Positions 25,563 through 32,983 of a DNA stretch of 36,577 nucleotides are shown piece by piece (positions within the stretch are counted from its first letter, which is position 1; the number at the start of each line of letters is the position of its first letter). The DNA is taken from assembly GCA_017962765.1 (NCBI GenBank), contig JAGCUP010000113.1, forward strand, positions 1 to 36,577, read 5' to 3'. Below the pieces are notes generated by a model. It saw only the letters and a program-made list of their open reading frames with translations, was not told where the DNA came from and made no database searches. A program made the translations under genes and the position numbers. Source of the stretch: Muribaculaceae bacterium. GTDB lineage: Bacteria > Bacteroidota > Bacteroidia > Bacteroidales > Muribaculaceae.

Positions 25563-27215
25563 TTATTTCAAGTTATCGATGAAGTTGCGCAAATCGGCAT
25601 TGTCGGGGTCGTGCTGGAGTTGCTTGAGATAGTATTCCTTAGCGAGCTCCTTGTTGCCTTGCTTGAGGTTGTAGAAGCCCAAGTAGTTGTACGCCAGTTT
25701 GTAGTAGTTGTCATACTTGTTGCCGGTGTCGCCCTTGGCGTCGAGGATGCGGAGCAGGTGCTGGTAGCTATTGAGTGCACCGCCCTTGTTCTCTCCCTCG
25801 GCGAGCTTGTCAAGACGAGCAATGTGGTTAACGATGACATGGCTTTCGGGCTGCAACTCGTCAGCTTTGGTGATGTACTTCCTCGATTCGGCAAGGGCCT
25901 GGGCCTTGGTGGCGTCATCGGTGGCCGTTCCTGCCTTGTAGTAGTAATACATCGACATTGTGAAATAGTCGTTCACGTCGCAATTCTCATTCTCTATGAT
26001 GCGCTTTTGATATTTGATGGCGCTATCGTAGTCCTCTTTCTCGGCGTAGGACTCGGCTAAGCCACGTACCAGGTCCAAATTGTCGGGAACGAGACGGATG
26101 GCCTCCTCATAGGCATCGACAGCCTCGGCAGCGCGTCCGGTTTGTTGGAGAGCGCTTGCATAACGCATGTAGTCGTGCTCGTTATAGGGAGTGCGGTCGT
26201 TCTTGGGCAGTGCAAAGAATTTCTTGCCCTGGGCCACGGCTTCTTCCCATTTTTCGAGAGCCACGAGGTCGTAGAGAGCAATGCGGTTAGCGAAGAAATT
26301 CTCGCTGGTGCCGGGGGTCGAAGCGTCGGCGAGTCGGTTCATGATGTCGAGCGACTCTTGATACTTCTCGGCGGCGAAGAGCAACTGAGCGTAACGCAGC
26401 TCGTCCTGAGCGAAGTGGTTGGGGTGCTCAATGTACTTGCCATAATATTCGGCAGCCTTCTTGCTCTTGTTCACTTCGTAGTATTTCTCGGCCAGCTGGC
26501 GAATCACAAGTGCCGAATTGGGTTGCTTTTGATAGAGTTCCTCAAGCTTTCCCACGGCAAGGTCGCGGTTCACGTAGAAGTAGGTGTTGGCGAACTTAAC
26601 GTAAGCCTCCACGTTGTCGACATCCTTAAGGAGCGCAGTTTCGTATTGTGCTGCCGACTTGCCCCATTCCTCTTCATCGGCGTACTCGTCACCGCGGAAG
26701 ATATAGTAGTTGGGGTCGTTCTGGTTCCACTTGAACGCATTGTTTTTGAGCTTCTCGATGTCCTTGTGATAAGCAGTGGCATCGGCGAAGTAGTAGGCGC
26801 GAGCCATCTCGATGGCCACGGCGGGATTCTTCTTGGCGTTCTTCTCGGCCAGCTTAAAGGCTTCACCGGCGCCCCCCTTGTTGCCTTGTTTGAGGGCTAC
26901 GGCACCCAGGCCTACATAGTTGAAGGGATTCTTGGGATTTGCGGCCACACCCTTGTCGAAGTATTCTTTAGCCTTTGCCAGGTCGGGCTTGGCGTTGCCA
27001 TCGTCATCGGTTTGGTGCAGGGCCACTTGTCCAAGGTAGTAGTAAGCTTCAGCCTTGTCGGTCGAGGCATTGTTCAGGTTGCGCTCGAGCAAGTCTTTAG
27101 CGTTGCTATACTGTCCGATTTTGTAAAATTCGATGCCATCCATATAGCCTTGTGCTTGGCTGGTGATGGCGCATGCCACAACGAGCAGCGATGCGAATAA
27201 AGCTTTGGTTTTCAT
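25563..27215 (-). CDS. Exported tetratricopeptide repeat protein
   Basis: The 550-residue protein starts at the ATG at 27215 (MKTKALFASLLVVACAITSQAQG), a signal peptide with an AQA-type cleavage site; four extra residues upstream are unlikely. The rest is helical TPR repeats: YYYLGQVALHQTDDDGNAKPDLAKAKEYFDKGVAANPKNPFNYVGLGAVAL, AEKYYEVNKSKKAAEYYGKYIEHP, ALQQTGRAAEAVDAYEEAIRLVPDN, and a C-terminal KLAYNYLGFYNLKQGNKELAKEYYLKQLQHDPDN. It is the last gene of the exbB-exbD-exbD-tonB-pstS-like cluster on the minus strand, an order often seen in Bacteroidales. The likely role is a periplasmic scaffold connected to envelope transport or phosphate sensing; a precise function is not known. Confidence 0.85.
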   Translation of the reverse strand: MKTKALFASLLVVACAITSQAQGYMDGIEFYKIGQYSNAKDLLERNLNNASTDKAEAYYYLGQVALHQTDDDGNAKPDLAKAKEYFDKGVAANPKNPFNYVGLGAVALKQGNKGGAGEAFKLAEKNAKKNPAVAIEMARAYYFADATAYHKDIEKLKNNAFKWNQNDPNYYIFRGDEYADEEEWGKSAAQYETALLKDVDNVEAYVKFANTYFYVNRDLAVGKLEELYQKQPNSALVIRQLAEKYYEVNKSKKAAEYYGKYIEHPNHFAQDELRYAQLLFAAEKYQESLDIMNRLADASTPGTSENFFANRIALYDLVALEKWEEAVAQGKKFFALPKNDRTPYNEHDYMRYASALQQTGRAAEAVDAYEEAIRLVPDNLDLVRGLAESYAEKEDYDSAIKYQKRIIENENCDVNDYFTMSMYYYYKAGTATDDATKAQALAESRKYITKADELQPESHVIVNHIARLDKLAEGENKGGALNSYQHLLRILDAKGDTGNKYDNYYKLAYNYLGFYNLKQGNKELAKEYYLKQLQHDPDNADLRNFIDNLK

Positions 27216-27266
27216 TTCTTTAAACATTTATAGTGTTAAACAAAATTTCGTTAGTTTTCTCAAGTT

Positions 27267-28244
27267 TCACTGCAATTCTACCATACGAATGGGTACGCTG
27301 GCCGGAACAATACCGGTTTGCAGGATAATCTTTTGCCCAATTACGCCAGTAAGGAAGGCGAAGAAATCGTGGTATGGCGAGCCTACCGGTGAAGCATCAA
27401 TGGCATAGATGATGCGGAAGAGCGGGTAGCTGCCGTCGTAGAGGTAGGCCTGGTAGGGCTTGTATGCCTCGAGTTTGTCGTCATCGCGAATTTTCATCAC
27501 CTTGATACGGTCGGTGAAGGTGTTTTCGGGGGGCGGCGTGTTTTGGCTGAGAGCCTCTACGCGCTGATCGATGGTGGTAGCCACCGCGTCAAGGTTGGGC
27601 GAGAGCCAACTCACCCCCACGATGCCCAGCGCATTCTTGTGGGATTCAACAGCCTTAAACACATCTTCGGTCGAGCCTTGCGCAAAGTATTTGACGCTAA
27701 GTTGCTTGCCGTCGTTGAATTTGTCTTGGATGTAGTGCAGAGCCCCTGTCCCGTTGCCGTCGAAGATGATTAAGATGGAGTCGTTCTTGAGCTTGGTGGG
27801 ATAGACCTGCCCCCATCGCTGCGACGCACCCGTGAAAATATCTTTCAGGTCGTTCATCGTGAGCTCGTCGATGTCGTTTTCGTTGTTGACGATAATGGCG
27901 AGGCCATCGATGGCGATTTTGCGGCATCGGTAGGCGCGGCTCTTGCTCTTGAGGTATTCGCGTTGCTGGCTCGTTAGCTCACGGTAGGTGATAATCAAGT
28001 CCACGGTGCCGTCCATCAACGAGTCGAAAGCAGCGCTTTCGCCCATATAGCGCGAGAGTACATGACTCTTGGGATATTGATATTCAAAGACCTCTATTTC
28101 GTCGTCCATGATGTTCTGGAACGATTCGTCACAGATCATCTTGGAGAGTCCCGACACTGCTGGCTTGTCGTCGGTGCGGCCACAGGATGCAAGCATGCAA
28201 GCGGCCAGGAACATTGTCATCAATAAAAATTTACCGTTTTTCAT
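27267..28244 (-). CDS. PstS-like phosphate/solute-binding lipoprotein
   Basis: The 325-residue protein starts at the ATG at 28244 (MKNGKFLLMTMFLAACMLASCG), a lipoprotein leader with lipobox Cys21; it overlaps the upstream gene by 14 bp. The mature part is a PstS-type solute-binding fold: GESAAFDSLMDGTVDLIITYRELTSQQ (the first lobe), IDGLAIIVNNENDIDELTMNDLKDIFTG (characteristic of PstS), and IIFDGNGTGALHYIQDKF followed by ALGIVGVSWLS. PstS-like proteins bind phosphate in the periplasm for an ABC importer, but no pstCAB is near. In Bacteroidetes a PstS-like protein is commonly encoded beside TonB-ExbBD, so it may have another ligand or regulatory role. Confidence 0.85.
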   Translation of the reverse strand: MKNGKFLLMTMFLAACMLASCGRTDDKPAVSGLSKMICDESFQNIMDDEIEVFEYQYPKSHVLSRYMGESAAFDSLMDGTVDLIITYRELTSQQREYLKSKSRAYRCRKIAIDGLAIIVNNENDIDELTMNDLKDIFTGASQRWGQVYPTKLKNDSILIIFDGNGTGALHYIQDKFNDGKQLSVKYFAQGSTEDVFKAVESHKNALGIVGVSWLSPNLDAVATTIDQRVEALSQNTPPPENTFTDRIKVMKIRDDDKLEAYKPYQAYLYDGSYPLFRIIYAIDASPVGSPYHDFFAFLTGVIGQKIILQTGIVPASVPIRMVELQ

Positions 28245-28545
28245 CTTGCTCAAGTTTTTGGTCATATTTAAACACTCTCTCTTCTTGTTCATCCTCATCC
28301 TCGTCGTTCAAGTCATTGAGGCGATAGTAGTCAATGCCCTTCACTTGGCGGTAGCATCGATAGAACCCATAGAGTGCCAGCACCATGGCCATTGTGTAAC
28401 GGCCCAAGTTCCATGTCGGGGTCTCATCCCAGTCGAAGTAGTTAATAAAGAGCAGGTAAGCCATGCCCAGATAGACCACGATCATGAAGATGCCGAAGAA
28501 AGCCTTCAACACTGTCAGCACGCTATATCCACTAAACTTTTTCAT
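28231..28545 (-). CDS. Small two-helix membrane protein
   Basis: No named family is recognised. The 104-residue protein has two predicted membrane helices (about 13-33, VLKAFFGIFMIVVYLGMAYLLF, and about 48-62, YTMAMVLALYGFYRCYR), followed by an acidic, charged cytoplasmic tail (LNDEDEDEQEERVFKYDQ). It begins a sub-operon with its own probable promoter and overlaps the PstS-like gene by 14 bp, so translation may be coupled. Equivalent small membrane proteins occur at this position in Bacteroidales tonB clusters. Confidence 0.75.
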   Translation of the reverse strand: MKKFSGYSVLTVLKAFFGIFMIVVYLGMAYLLFINYFDWDETPTWNLGRYTMAMVLALYGFYRCYRQVKGIDYYRLNDLNDEDEDEQEERVFKYDQKLEQDEKR

Positions 28546-28643
28546 CTTTCGTATTTAACACTGAGTTGTTAAATTTCACACTTTGACTTCTGACGTTTCA
28601 AAAGGTTTATTGGCATTTTTACCCTTCACAGATAAAAAACGTG

Positions 28644-28674
28644 TAAAATTAGTCAAAATCCCCGAGATTGTCAA
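28644..28674 (-). promoter_or_regulatory. Probable promoter of the small membrane protein/pstS-like/TPR genes
   Basis: On the minus strand TTG (28672-28674), a 20-bp spacer and TAATTTTA (28644-28651) resemble the Bacteroidetes -33/-7 pattern, with one mismatch (A for the last G). It lies between the tonB terminator and the start at 28545. Confidence 0.45.
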
Positions 28675-28702
28675 CAAATCAGCAAGTTTTTTAATGAAAA
28701 AG

Positions 28703-28741
28703 CGTGGCCGCCATCCTCGTGATGAGGGCTTGGCGGCCACG
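28703..28741 (-). terminator. Rho-independent terminator after tonB
   Basis: CGTGGCCGCCA (28703-28713) pairs with TGGCGGCCACG (28731-28741), an 11-bp stem. On the minus strand it is followed by CTTTTTC. It ends the exbB-exbD-exbD-tonB transcript 53 bp after the tonB stop. Confidence 0.85.
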
Positions 28742-28793
28742 GCTATGGGTGGAAAACATTGTGGCTATGTGCCACGCTGTCGTAAAGAGCGAA

Positions 28794-29654
28794 TTAGTTG
28801 TTCAGCTTGAAGGTCACAGGCAGGGTGTACCATACGTTCACCGGCTGGCCATTCTGGCGACCCGGGGTGAAGTTGGGCAGCATGCGGCACACGCGCAGGG
28901 CCTCTTGGTCAAGAGCCTTGTCGACCGAGCGTGCGATTTGCACCTTGTCCACCTTACCGGTGCTGGTGACGACGAACTTGACGTAAACCTTACCTTGCAC
29001 ATTGTTGTCGGCAGCAGCCTGCGGATACTGAATGTTGTTGCTGATGAACTTGAGCAGAGCGGCCTGTCCACCGGGGAATTCGGGCATTTGCTCGACGGCG
29101 GTAAAGACCTTCTCGGGCTCGTGCTTCACTTCTTCCTTAGGAGTTTCGGTAATCTTCACCTCTTCCTTGACCGTTTTCACAGTCTTGTCGTCGGTACCAT
29201 CCTTCACGTCTTGGGCGCCGGCACTACGGTCGTCTTCCTTACGTTCGTCCTGGTTGACCACTTCTTTCTCCTTGTCAAACTTGCTGTCCTCGACGATGTT
29301 CAGCTCGGTAGCCTTGACGGTGTTCTGCACGTCTTCGGGCTTCATTTCGGGCTTTTGCTCCTCGATTTGTTGAATCTCGGGCTCATCTTCAGGCACCTCA
29401 GTGTCGATAGCGACGGCAACGTTTTCTTGGTTGGCTTTATCTTTGAGCTCTTGCTCAATGATGTATTCGTGGATTTTAAGCGATCCCCAAATAACCAAAC
29501 CGATGATGATGAGGCCGGCAACTGAGAGCAGGATTGCCTTGAGGTGTCGCCAAGGCGAGGTGGCGCGCAATTCGTATGCGCCAAATTCCTTGTTGCGTCC
29601 CTCAAAAATGAGGTTCAACCAATTTTGTGATGTTAAGTTAACATATCTTGCCAT
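28794..29654 (-). CDS. tonB: Energy transducer TonB
   Basis: TonB couples the proton motive force, harvested by ExbB/ExbD, to outer-membrane TonB-dependent transporters. The 286-residue protein starts MARYVNLTSQNWLNLIFEGRNKEFGAYELR, the typical Bacteroidetes N-terminus. One transmembrane helix lies at about 36-57 (ILLSVAGLIIIGLVIWGSLK). A long Glu/Lys/Pro/Val periplasmic linker follows (about 75-190). The C-terminal TonB domain (about 195-286) has MPEFPGGQAALLKFISNNIQYPQAA and GKVYVKFVVTSTGKVDKVQIARSVDKALDQEALRVCRMLPNFTPG. It is fourth in the exbB-exbD-exbD-tonB operon and is followed by a strong terminator. Confidence 0.96.
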   Translation of the reverse strand: MARYVNLTSQNWLNLIFEGRNKEFGAYELRATSPWRHLKAILLSVAGLIIIGLVIWGSLKIHEYIIEQELKDKANQENVAVAIDTEVPEDEPEIQQIEEQKPEMKPEDVQNTVKATELNIVEDSKFDKEKEVVNQDERKEDDRSAGAQDVKDGTDDKTVKTVKEEVKITETPKEEVKHEPEKVFTAVEQMPEFPGGQAALLKFISNNIQYPQAAADNNVQGKVYVKFVVTSTGKVDKVQIARSVDKALDQEALRVCRMLPNFTPGRQNGQPVNVWYTLPVTFKLNN

Positions 29655-29703
29655 AATATAAATCTCCTTTTACATTAAATACCAATTTATATTTCACCGC
29701 ACA

Positions 29704-30375
29704 TCACTCAAGATTGATGCCTTTGTTTTTCAACATCGTCGAATCGTCGGCGCTCAGGCGCTCGAGCTGGTAACGGCTGATGTTGTTGATTTGCATCTCA
29801 TCAAGTACGCTAACCACGTCAGCATAGCTGGCGTTTGCAGTGGCTTTAATCATCACGACGGGGCGCTTGTAGTTCTCATTGTTACGCGCTTTCTCGGCCA
29901 GGGCTTGGTAGGTCGAGTCGTGGATTTCGCCTTTTTTCCATCTTTCTTTCAGCTTTTTGATTTCAGCGAGCACTTCCTTGTTGCGTTCCTGCAACACGGT
30001 GCGGATATAGCCTTCGCCACCGCCGCCGAGCTTAATTTCTTTGAAAGCGTCGGGGTTCTCGGTGTCGGCTTGTCCTTCATAGTAGAACACGCGGCCGTCG
30101 GCAGGCTTGGAGATTTCCATCATTTTGCCGCCCACGTTCACTTCGGTGAGCTTACCGGTGACGATAAAGGTGATGGCCTCACTGGCCTTGGCCTGGTTTT
30201 GTTCTTCTTGCTCAATCTTCTCATTGGTAGGCAATGCAAGTTGCAGGGTCTGCGACTTGATCATAGTCGTACACAGCATGAAGAAGGTAATCAGAAGCAT
30301 GTTCATGTCCACCATCGGCGTAAAGTCGATTCGGGTGTCAAATTTTTTCTGACGACTTTTATCTTTTTTTGCCAT
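29704..30375 (-). CDS. exbD: ExbD/TolR family biopolymer transport protein (second copy)
   Basis: ExbD is the small periplasmic-domain subunit of the proton-driven motor that energises TonB. The 223-residue protein has a basic cytoplasmic N-terminus, then the family motif FTPMVDMNMLLITFFMLCTTM (about residues 18-38), with the functional aspartate in MVDMN inside the single membrane helix. The remainder is a periplasmic TolR/ExbD domain with a charged helical insert (LQERNKEVLAEIKKLKERW). The gene starts 3 bp after the first exbD copy, so the two ExbD proteins are made together. The two copies differ strongly in the periplasmic part, so they probably form a mixed dimer. Confidence 0.94.
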   Translation of the reverse strand: MAKKDKSRQKKFDTRIDFTPMVDMNMLLITFFMLCTTMIKSQTLQLALPTNEKIEQEEQNQAKASEAITFIVTGKLTEVNVGGKMMEISKPADGRVFYYEGQADTENPDAFKEIKLGGGGEGYIRTVLQERNKEVLAEIKKLKERWKKGEIHDSTYQALAEKARNNENYKRPVVMIKATANASYADVVSVLDEMQINNISRYQLERLSADDSTMLKNKGINLE

Positions 30376-30378
30376 GTT

Positions 30379-31071
30379 TTAGTCCTCCACAACTTTTAGG
30401 GCCGTCATCAAGCTAAACTTGGTCATGTTCACCGTCTGCAGGTTGTCCATCACTTGCTGGACGATGTCATAGGGCGTAGTTTGGTCGGCCTTTACTGCAA
30501 TACCTTTTCCGTTAGTCAAGTCCTTTTGGATACCGGCTTCCATCATAGCTTTATAGACGGCGGTAACCCAAATTTGGAACTCGTTGGGTCGGCTGGTGTC
30601 TTTGTTCATGTCGATGGGAATCGAGCTCTCTTTGAGCATGTTGTCGCGTTTCTCCATTTCGAGGTTCAGCCATTCGGAGAGCTTCTCCATGGGTACGCCA
30701 AAGGTTCCCAGTTTCTTAAATGTTTCGACCTGTTCTTGGGTGAGGTTAACCTTCTTTGAGGGGTGCAGTGAGTTCCATTGTCCCACAGCGTTCTTCAAAG
30801 CGGCTTCGCGCAGGTCCTCAGTCTTGAGGGTCTCATCCTTACTACCTGTGAGTGACATGTAGATATGTCCGTCTGGGCTGAGGAGCACCGAGAGCAATTT
30901 CTCATCGGGCACTTTCTCTTCACTCACACTGGGCGGGGTGATGACCTGAACAGGTTCTTTAGACAAGAAAGTAGAAGTCAACATGAAGAAAGTCAACAGA
31001 AGAACGGTAACGTCGCTCATTGCCGTCATGTCAATGCGCGTGTCTTTTTTCTTAATTTTGACTTTTCCCAT
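30379..31071 (-). CDS. exbD: ExbD/TolR family biopolymer transport protein (first copy)
   Basis: The 230-residue ExbD homologue begins MGKVKIKKKDTRIDMTAMSDVTVLLLTFFMLTSTFL; the membrane helix carries Asp19 in AMSDVT, the conserved residue required for proton coupling. The periplasmic part (from about 40) includes PVQVITPPSVSEEKVPDEKLLSVLLSPDGHIYM and a C-terminal segment, GIAVKADQTTPYDIVQQVMDNLQ, typical of ExbD. It follows exbB by 67 bp and precedes the second exbD by 3 bp. Two exbD genes in tandem are usual in Bacteroidales. Confidence 0.94.
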   Translation of the reverse strand: MGKVKIKKKDTRIDMTAMSDVTVLLLTFFMLTSTFLSKEPVQVITPPSVSEEKVPDEKLLSVLLSPDGHIYMSLTGSKDETLKTEDLREAALKNAVGQWNSLHPSKKVNLTQEQVETFKKLGTFGVPMEKLSEWLNLEMEKRDNMLKESSIPIDMNKDTSRPNEFQIWVTAVYKAMMEAGIQKDLTNGKGIAVKADQTTPYDIVQQVMDNLQTVNMTKFSLMTALKVVED

Positions 31072-31138
31072 TGTTTACTTATTTCTTAAAATGGTTTTTA
31101 TTCTACTTGTGTTGGTTGATTGTAGCACGTTGCCAGGA

Positions 31139-32023
31139 TTAGTGAGTGGCAGCGAAGGTCGAGACAATCGAGAAGCCGAGCTCATCGATAGCATAGGTCA
31201 TGTTGTCGATGCGGCCAGTGAAGTAGTTGTAAGAAATAAGTGCAAGGGCTGCGGTGGCGATACCGGTGGCGGTGTTCACAAGTGCCTCAGAGATACCGGT
31301 CGACAGCTCAGTGCTATCGGGGGCACCTGATTGAGACAGGGCTTGGAACGACTTGATCATACCGAGCACGGTTCCGAACAGACCGAGGAGGGTACCCAGC
31401 GTGGTGAGCGTTGCGATGATGGGGAGGTTCTGTTGCAGCGAGGGCATCTCGAGTGCAGTAGCCTCTTCGAGGGTCTGCTGGATGCTGGTGAGCTTTTGCT
31501 CTTTCTCGAGCACGGTGTCCTTGTCCATCTCTTTATATTTTTGCAGGGTGGCATAGACGATAGCGCCCACAGTGCCTTTCTGCTTGCGGCAGAGTTCTTC
31601 TGCCTTGGCAATGTCCTTATTGCGGAGGGCTTCCTTGACGTTAGCCACAAATTTGGTGATGCTACCTTTACCTTTAGCCTTCGAGAGGGCGAAGAAGCGC
31701 TCCACGGTGAGCACGATCACGGTGAAAAGGCAGGTTAACAGGATAGGCACCACGAAACCGCCCTTATAGACGGTACCCAGCAGGTTGATAGGAGCAGTCT
31801 TGCCGTCACCCACTTCCTTGAAGTTACTGGGTGCGCCGAGCACGAACATGTATAAACAAACTGCTACAACTGCACAAACGGCAATCACAGCGAGAGCGTT
31901 CCAGCCTTTCACTTTGCTGGTGACAGGCTTGTTGTCAGCCTTCTTGGGCTGCACCTTAGCCGGTTGGGGCTGCACCTTAGCAGCCTGGGGCTGCTGGGGA
32001 ATGTTAGGAGTTTTAGGATCCAT
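31139..32023 (-). CDS. exbB: MotA/TolQ/ExbB family proton channel
   Basis: ExbB forms the pentameric membrane part of the TonB motor. The 294-residue protein begins with a Pro/Gln/Lys-rich cytoplasmic tail (repeats of AKVQPQPAK) not found in short ExbB proteins. Membrane helices follow at about 43-63 (ALAVIAVCAVVAVCLYMFVL), 88-111 (FVVPILLTCLFTVIVLTVERFFAL), about 190-215 and about 240-265. The MotA_ExbB domain contains LPIIATLTTLGTLLGLFGTVLGMIKSFQAL and ISEALVNTATGIATAALALISYNYF, the classic ExbB signature. It is first in the four-gene operon and is preceded by a long leader with a consensus promoter. Confidence 0.95.
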   Translation of the reverse strand: MDPKTPNIPQQPQAAKVQPQPAKVQPKKADNKPVTSKVKGWNALAVIAVCAVVAVCLYMFVLGAPSNFKEVGDGKTAPINLLGTVYKGGFVVPILLTCLFTVIVLTVERFFALSKAKGKGSITKFVANVKEALRNKDIAKAEELCRKQKGTVGAIVYATLQKYKEMDKDTVLEKEQKLTSIQQTLEEATALEMPSLQQNLPIIATLTTLGTLLGLFGTVLGMIKSFQALSQSGAPDSTELSTGISEALVNTATGIATAALALISYNYFTGRIDNMTYAIDELGFSIVSTFAATH

Positions 32024-32229
32024 AGTTTTTAAAAAATGTTTTGTTAATAAAAAGTTGTTTGTTATAAAAAAAATTAGAAGTTTTCGTTACTCATTATTTA
32101 TAATAACGGCAGCGTGGCCCGCTTATTGCCCGGTCGTTGAAAACGGCGAAAGCCTGCGCGGCACGTTACAATTTTCATTCTCACCCGTTTAGGCACGGCG
32201 CTCCGCACCTAAGCAAGGGAAAATTCACG
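32024..32229 (-). promoter_or_regulatory. Long structured 5-prime leader of exbB
   Basis: The predicted start of transcription near 32223 leaves an untranslated leader of about 200 nt before exbB. A 10-bp hairpin at 32189-32212 (minus strand TTAGGTGCGG / CCGTGCCTAA, loop AGCG) pairs fully only on the minus-strand RNA, using two G-U pairs. Further GC-rich pairing is possible at 32100-32165. No known riboswitch class is recognised. No gene is seen here. Confidence 0.4.
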
Positions 32230-32260
32230 CAAATTTATCACATTATTTTCAAAATGCAAA
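32230..32260 (-). promoter_or_regulatory. Consensus promoter of the exbB operon
   Basis: On the minus strand TTTG (32257-32260), a 19-bp spacer and TAAATTTG (32230-32237) match both elements of the Bacteroidetes primary sigma factor consensus. It is the best promoter match in the window. Confidence 0.75.
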
Positions 32261-32473
32261 GAAACGCCACCTTTTTTTTCAAAAAAAAAGCATTTTTGGG
32301 GCACCAACCATGAGTTGTGAATTCTTCGCATGTTAGGCCTTTCGTTCGCCGACGGAATGTTTCGTACCCGCACGCTCCTCGCTCCTTGTCCTTCGCTCTT
32401 CCTCCCTAAACACCCCCTCTCTTGCTTATTTTGAATTTTTATAGTAAATTTGCGGCAATAATTGAAAACCGAC
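32261..32473 (+). promoter_or_regulatory. Divergent intergenic region with promoter of the phosphatase gene
   Basis: This stretch has no gene. TTG (32422-32424), a 20-bp spacer and TAAATTTG (32445-32452) form a promoter 22 bp before the phosphatase start at 32474. A run of T8-C-A9 (32272-32289) makes a symmetric A/T tract that may bend DNA between the divergent promoters. The pyrimidine-rich block at 32365-32425 has no recognised role. Confidence 0.6.
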
Positions 32474-32950
32474 ATGGACCCGTACCGCATTTTGTTCGTG
32501 TGCCTCGGCAATATCTGCCGCTCGCCGGCCGCCCAGGGCGTGATGCAGCGCCTTGTGGACGAGCGTGGTGTGGCGGGTCGTTTCGACATCGATTCGGCAG
32601 GCACCTATAGCGGTCACCACGGTGAGTTGCCCGACCCGCGAATGCGTCGTCACGCCTCGCTTCGTGGCTACGACCTGCGGCACCGTGCGCGTCCCGTGAC
32701 CCGTGCCGACATGGAGGACTTCGACCTCATTGTGGCCATGGATGCCGGCAACGAGCGCGACCTGCGGCGTCTGGCGGCCACGCTTGATGAGGAGCGCAAG
32801 ATTGTGCTACTGGGCCGCTACATTAGCCGTCACCCGCATTACGACCATGTGCCCGACCCCTACTATGAGGGAAGCGAGGGTTTCGAGCTGGCCCTCGACC
32901 TGCTCGAGGACGCCTGCTCAGGCCTGCTCGATGAAATAATGCTTAATTAA
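32474..32950 (+). CDS. Low molecular weight protein tyrosine phosphatase
   Basis: The cytoplasmic enzyme dephosphorylates phosphotyrosine in proteins, often within capsule or exopolysaccharide control. The 158-residue protein starts at the ATG at 32474 (MDPYRILFVCLGNICRSP); the TTG upstream is unlikely. The active-site loop CLGNICRS has nucleophile Cys10 and Arg16 (C-x5-R). The general-acid motif DPY is in HVPDPYYEG near residue 130. Length is normal for the family. It has its own promoter and is followed 33 bp later by the GH20 gene. No tyrosine kinase is in the window. Confidence 0.95.
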   Translation: MDPYRILFVCLGNICRSPAAQGVMQRLVDERGVAGRFDIDSAGTYSGHHGELPDPRMRRHASLRGYDLRHRARPVTRADMEDFDLIVAMDAGNERDLRRLAATLDEERKIVLLGRYISRHPHYDHVPDPYYEGSEGFELALDLLEDACSGLLDEIMLN

Positions 32951-32983
32951 CTAACAACTTAAAACTATCGACTAAAATCTCTA

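Noticed and set aside
32024-32229. exbB leader as a cobalamin riboswitch
   Set aside because: The conserved B12-box and core segments are not present, so no known riboswitch class can be called.
32209-32604. Minus-strand frame of 131 codons overlapping the phosphatase start
   Set aside because: It overlaps the phosphatase N-terminus and two promoters, has Arg/Ser-rich composition, and no family is recognised.
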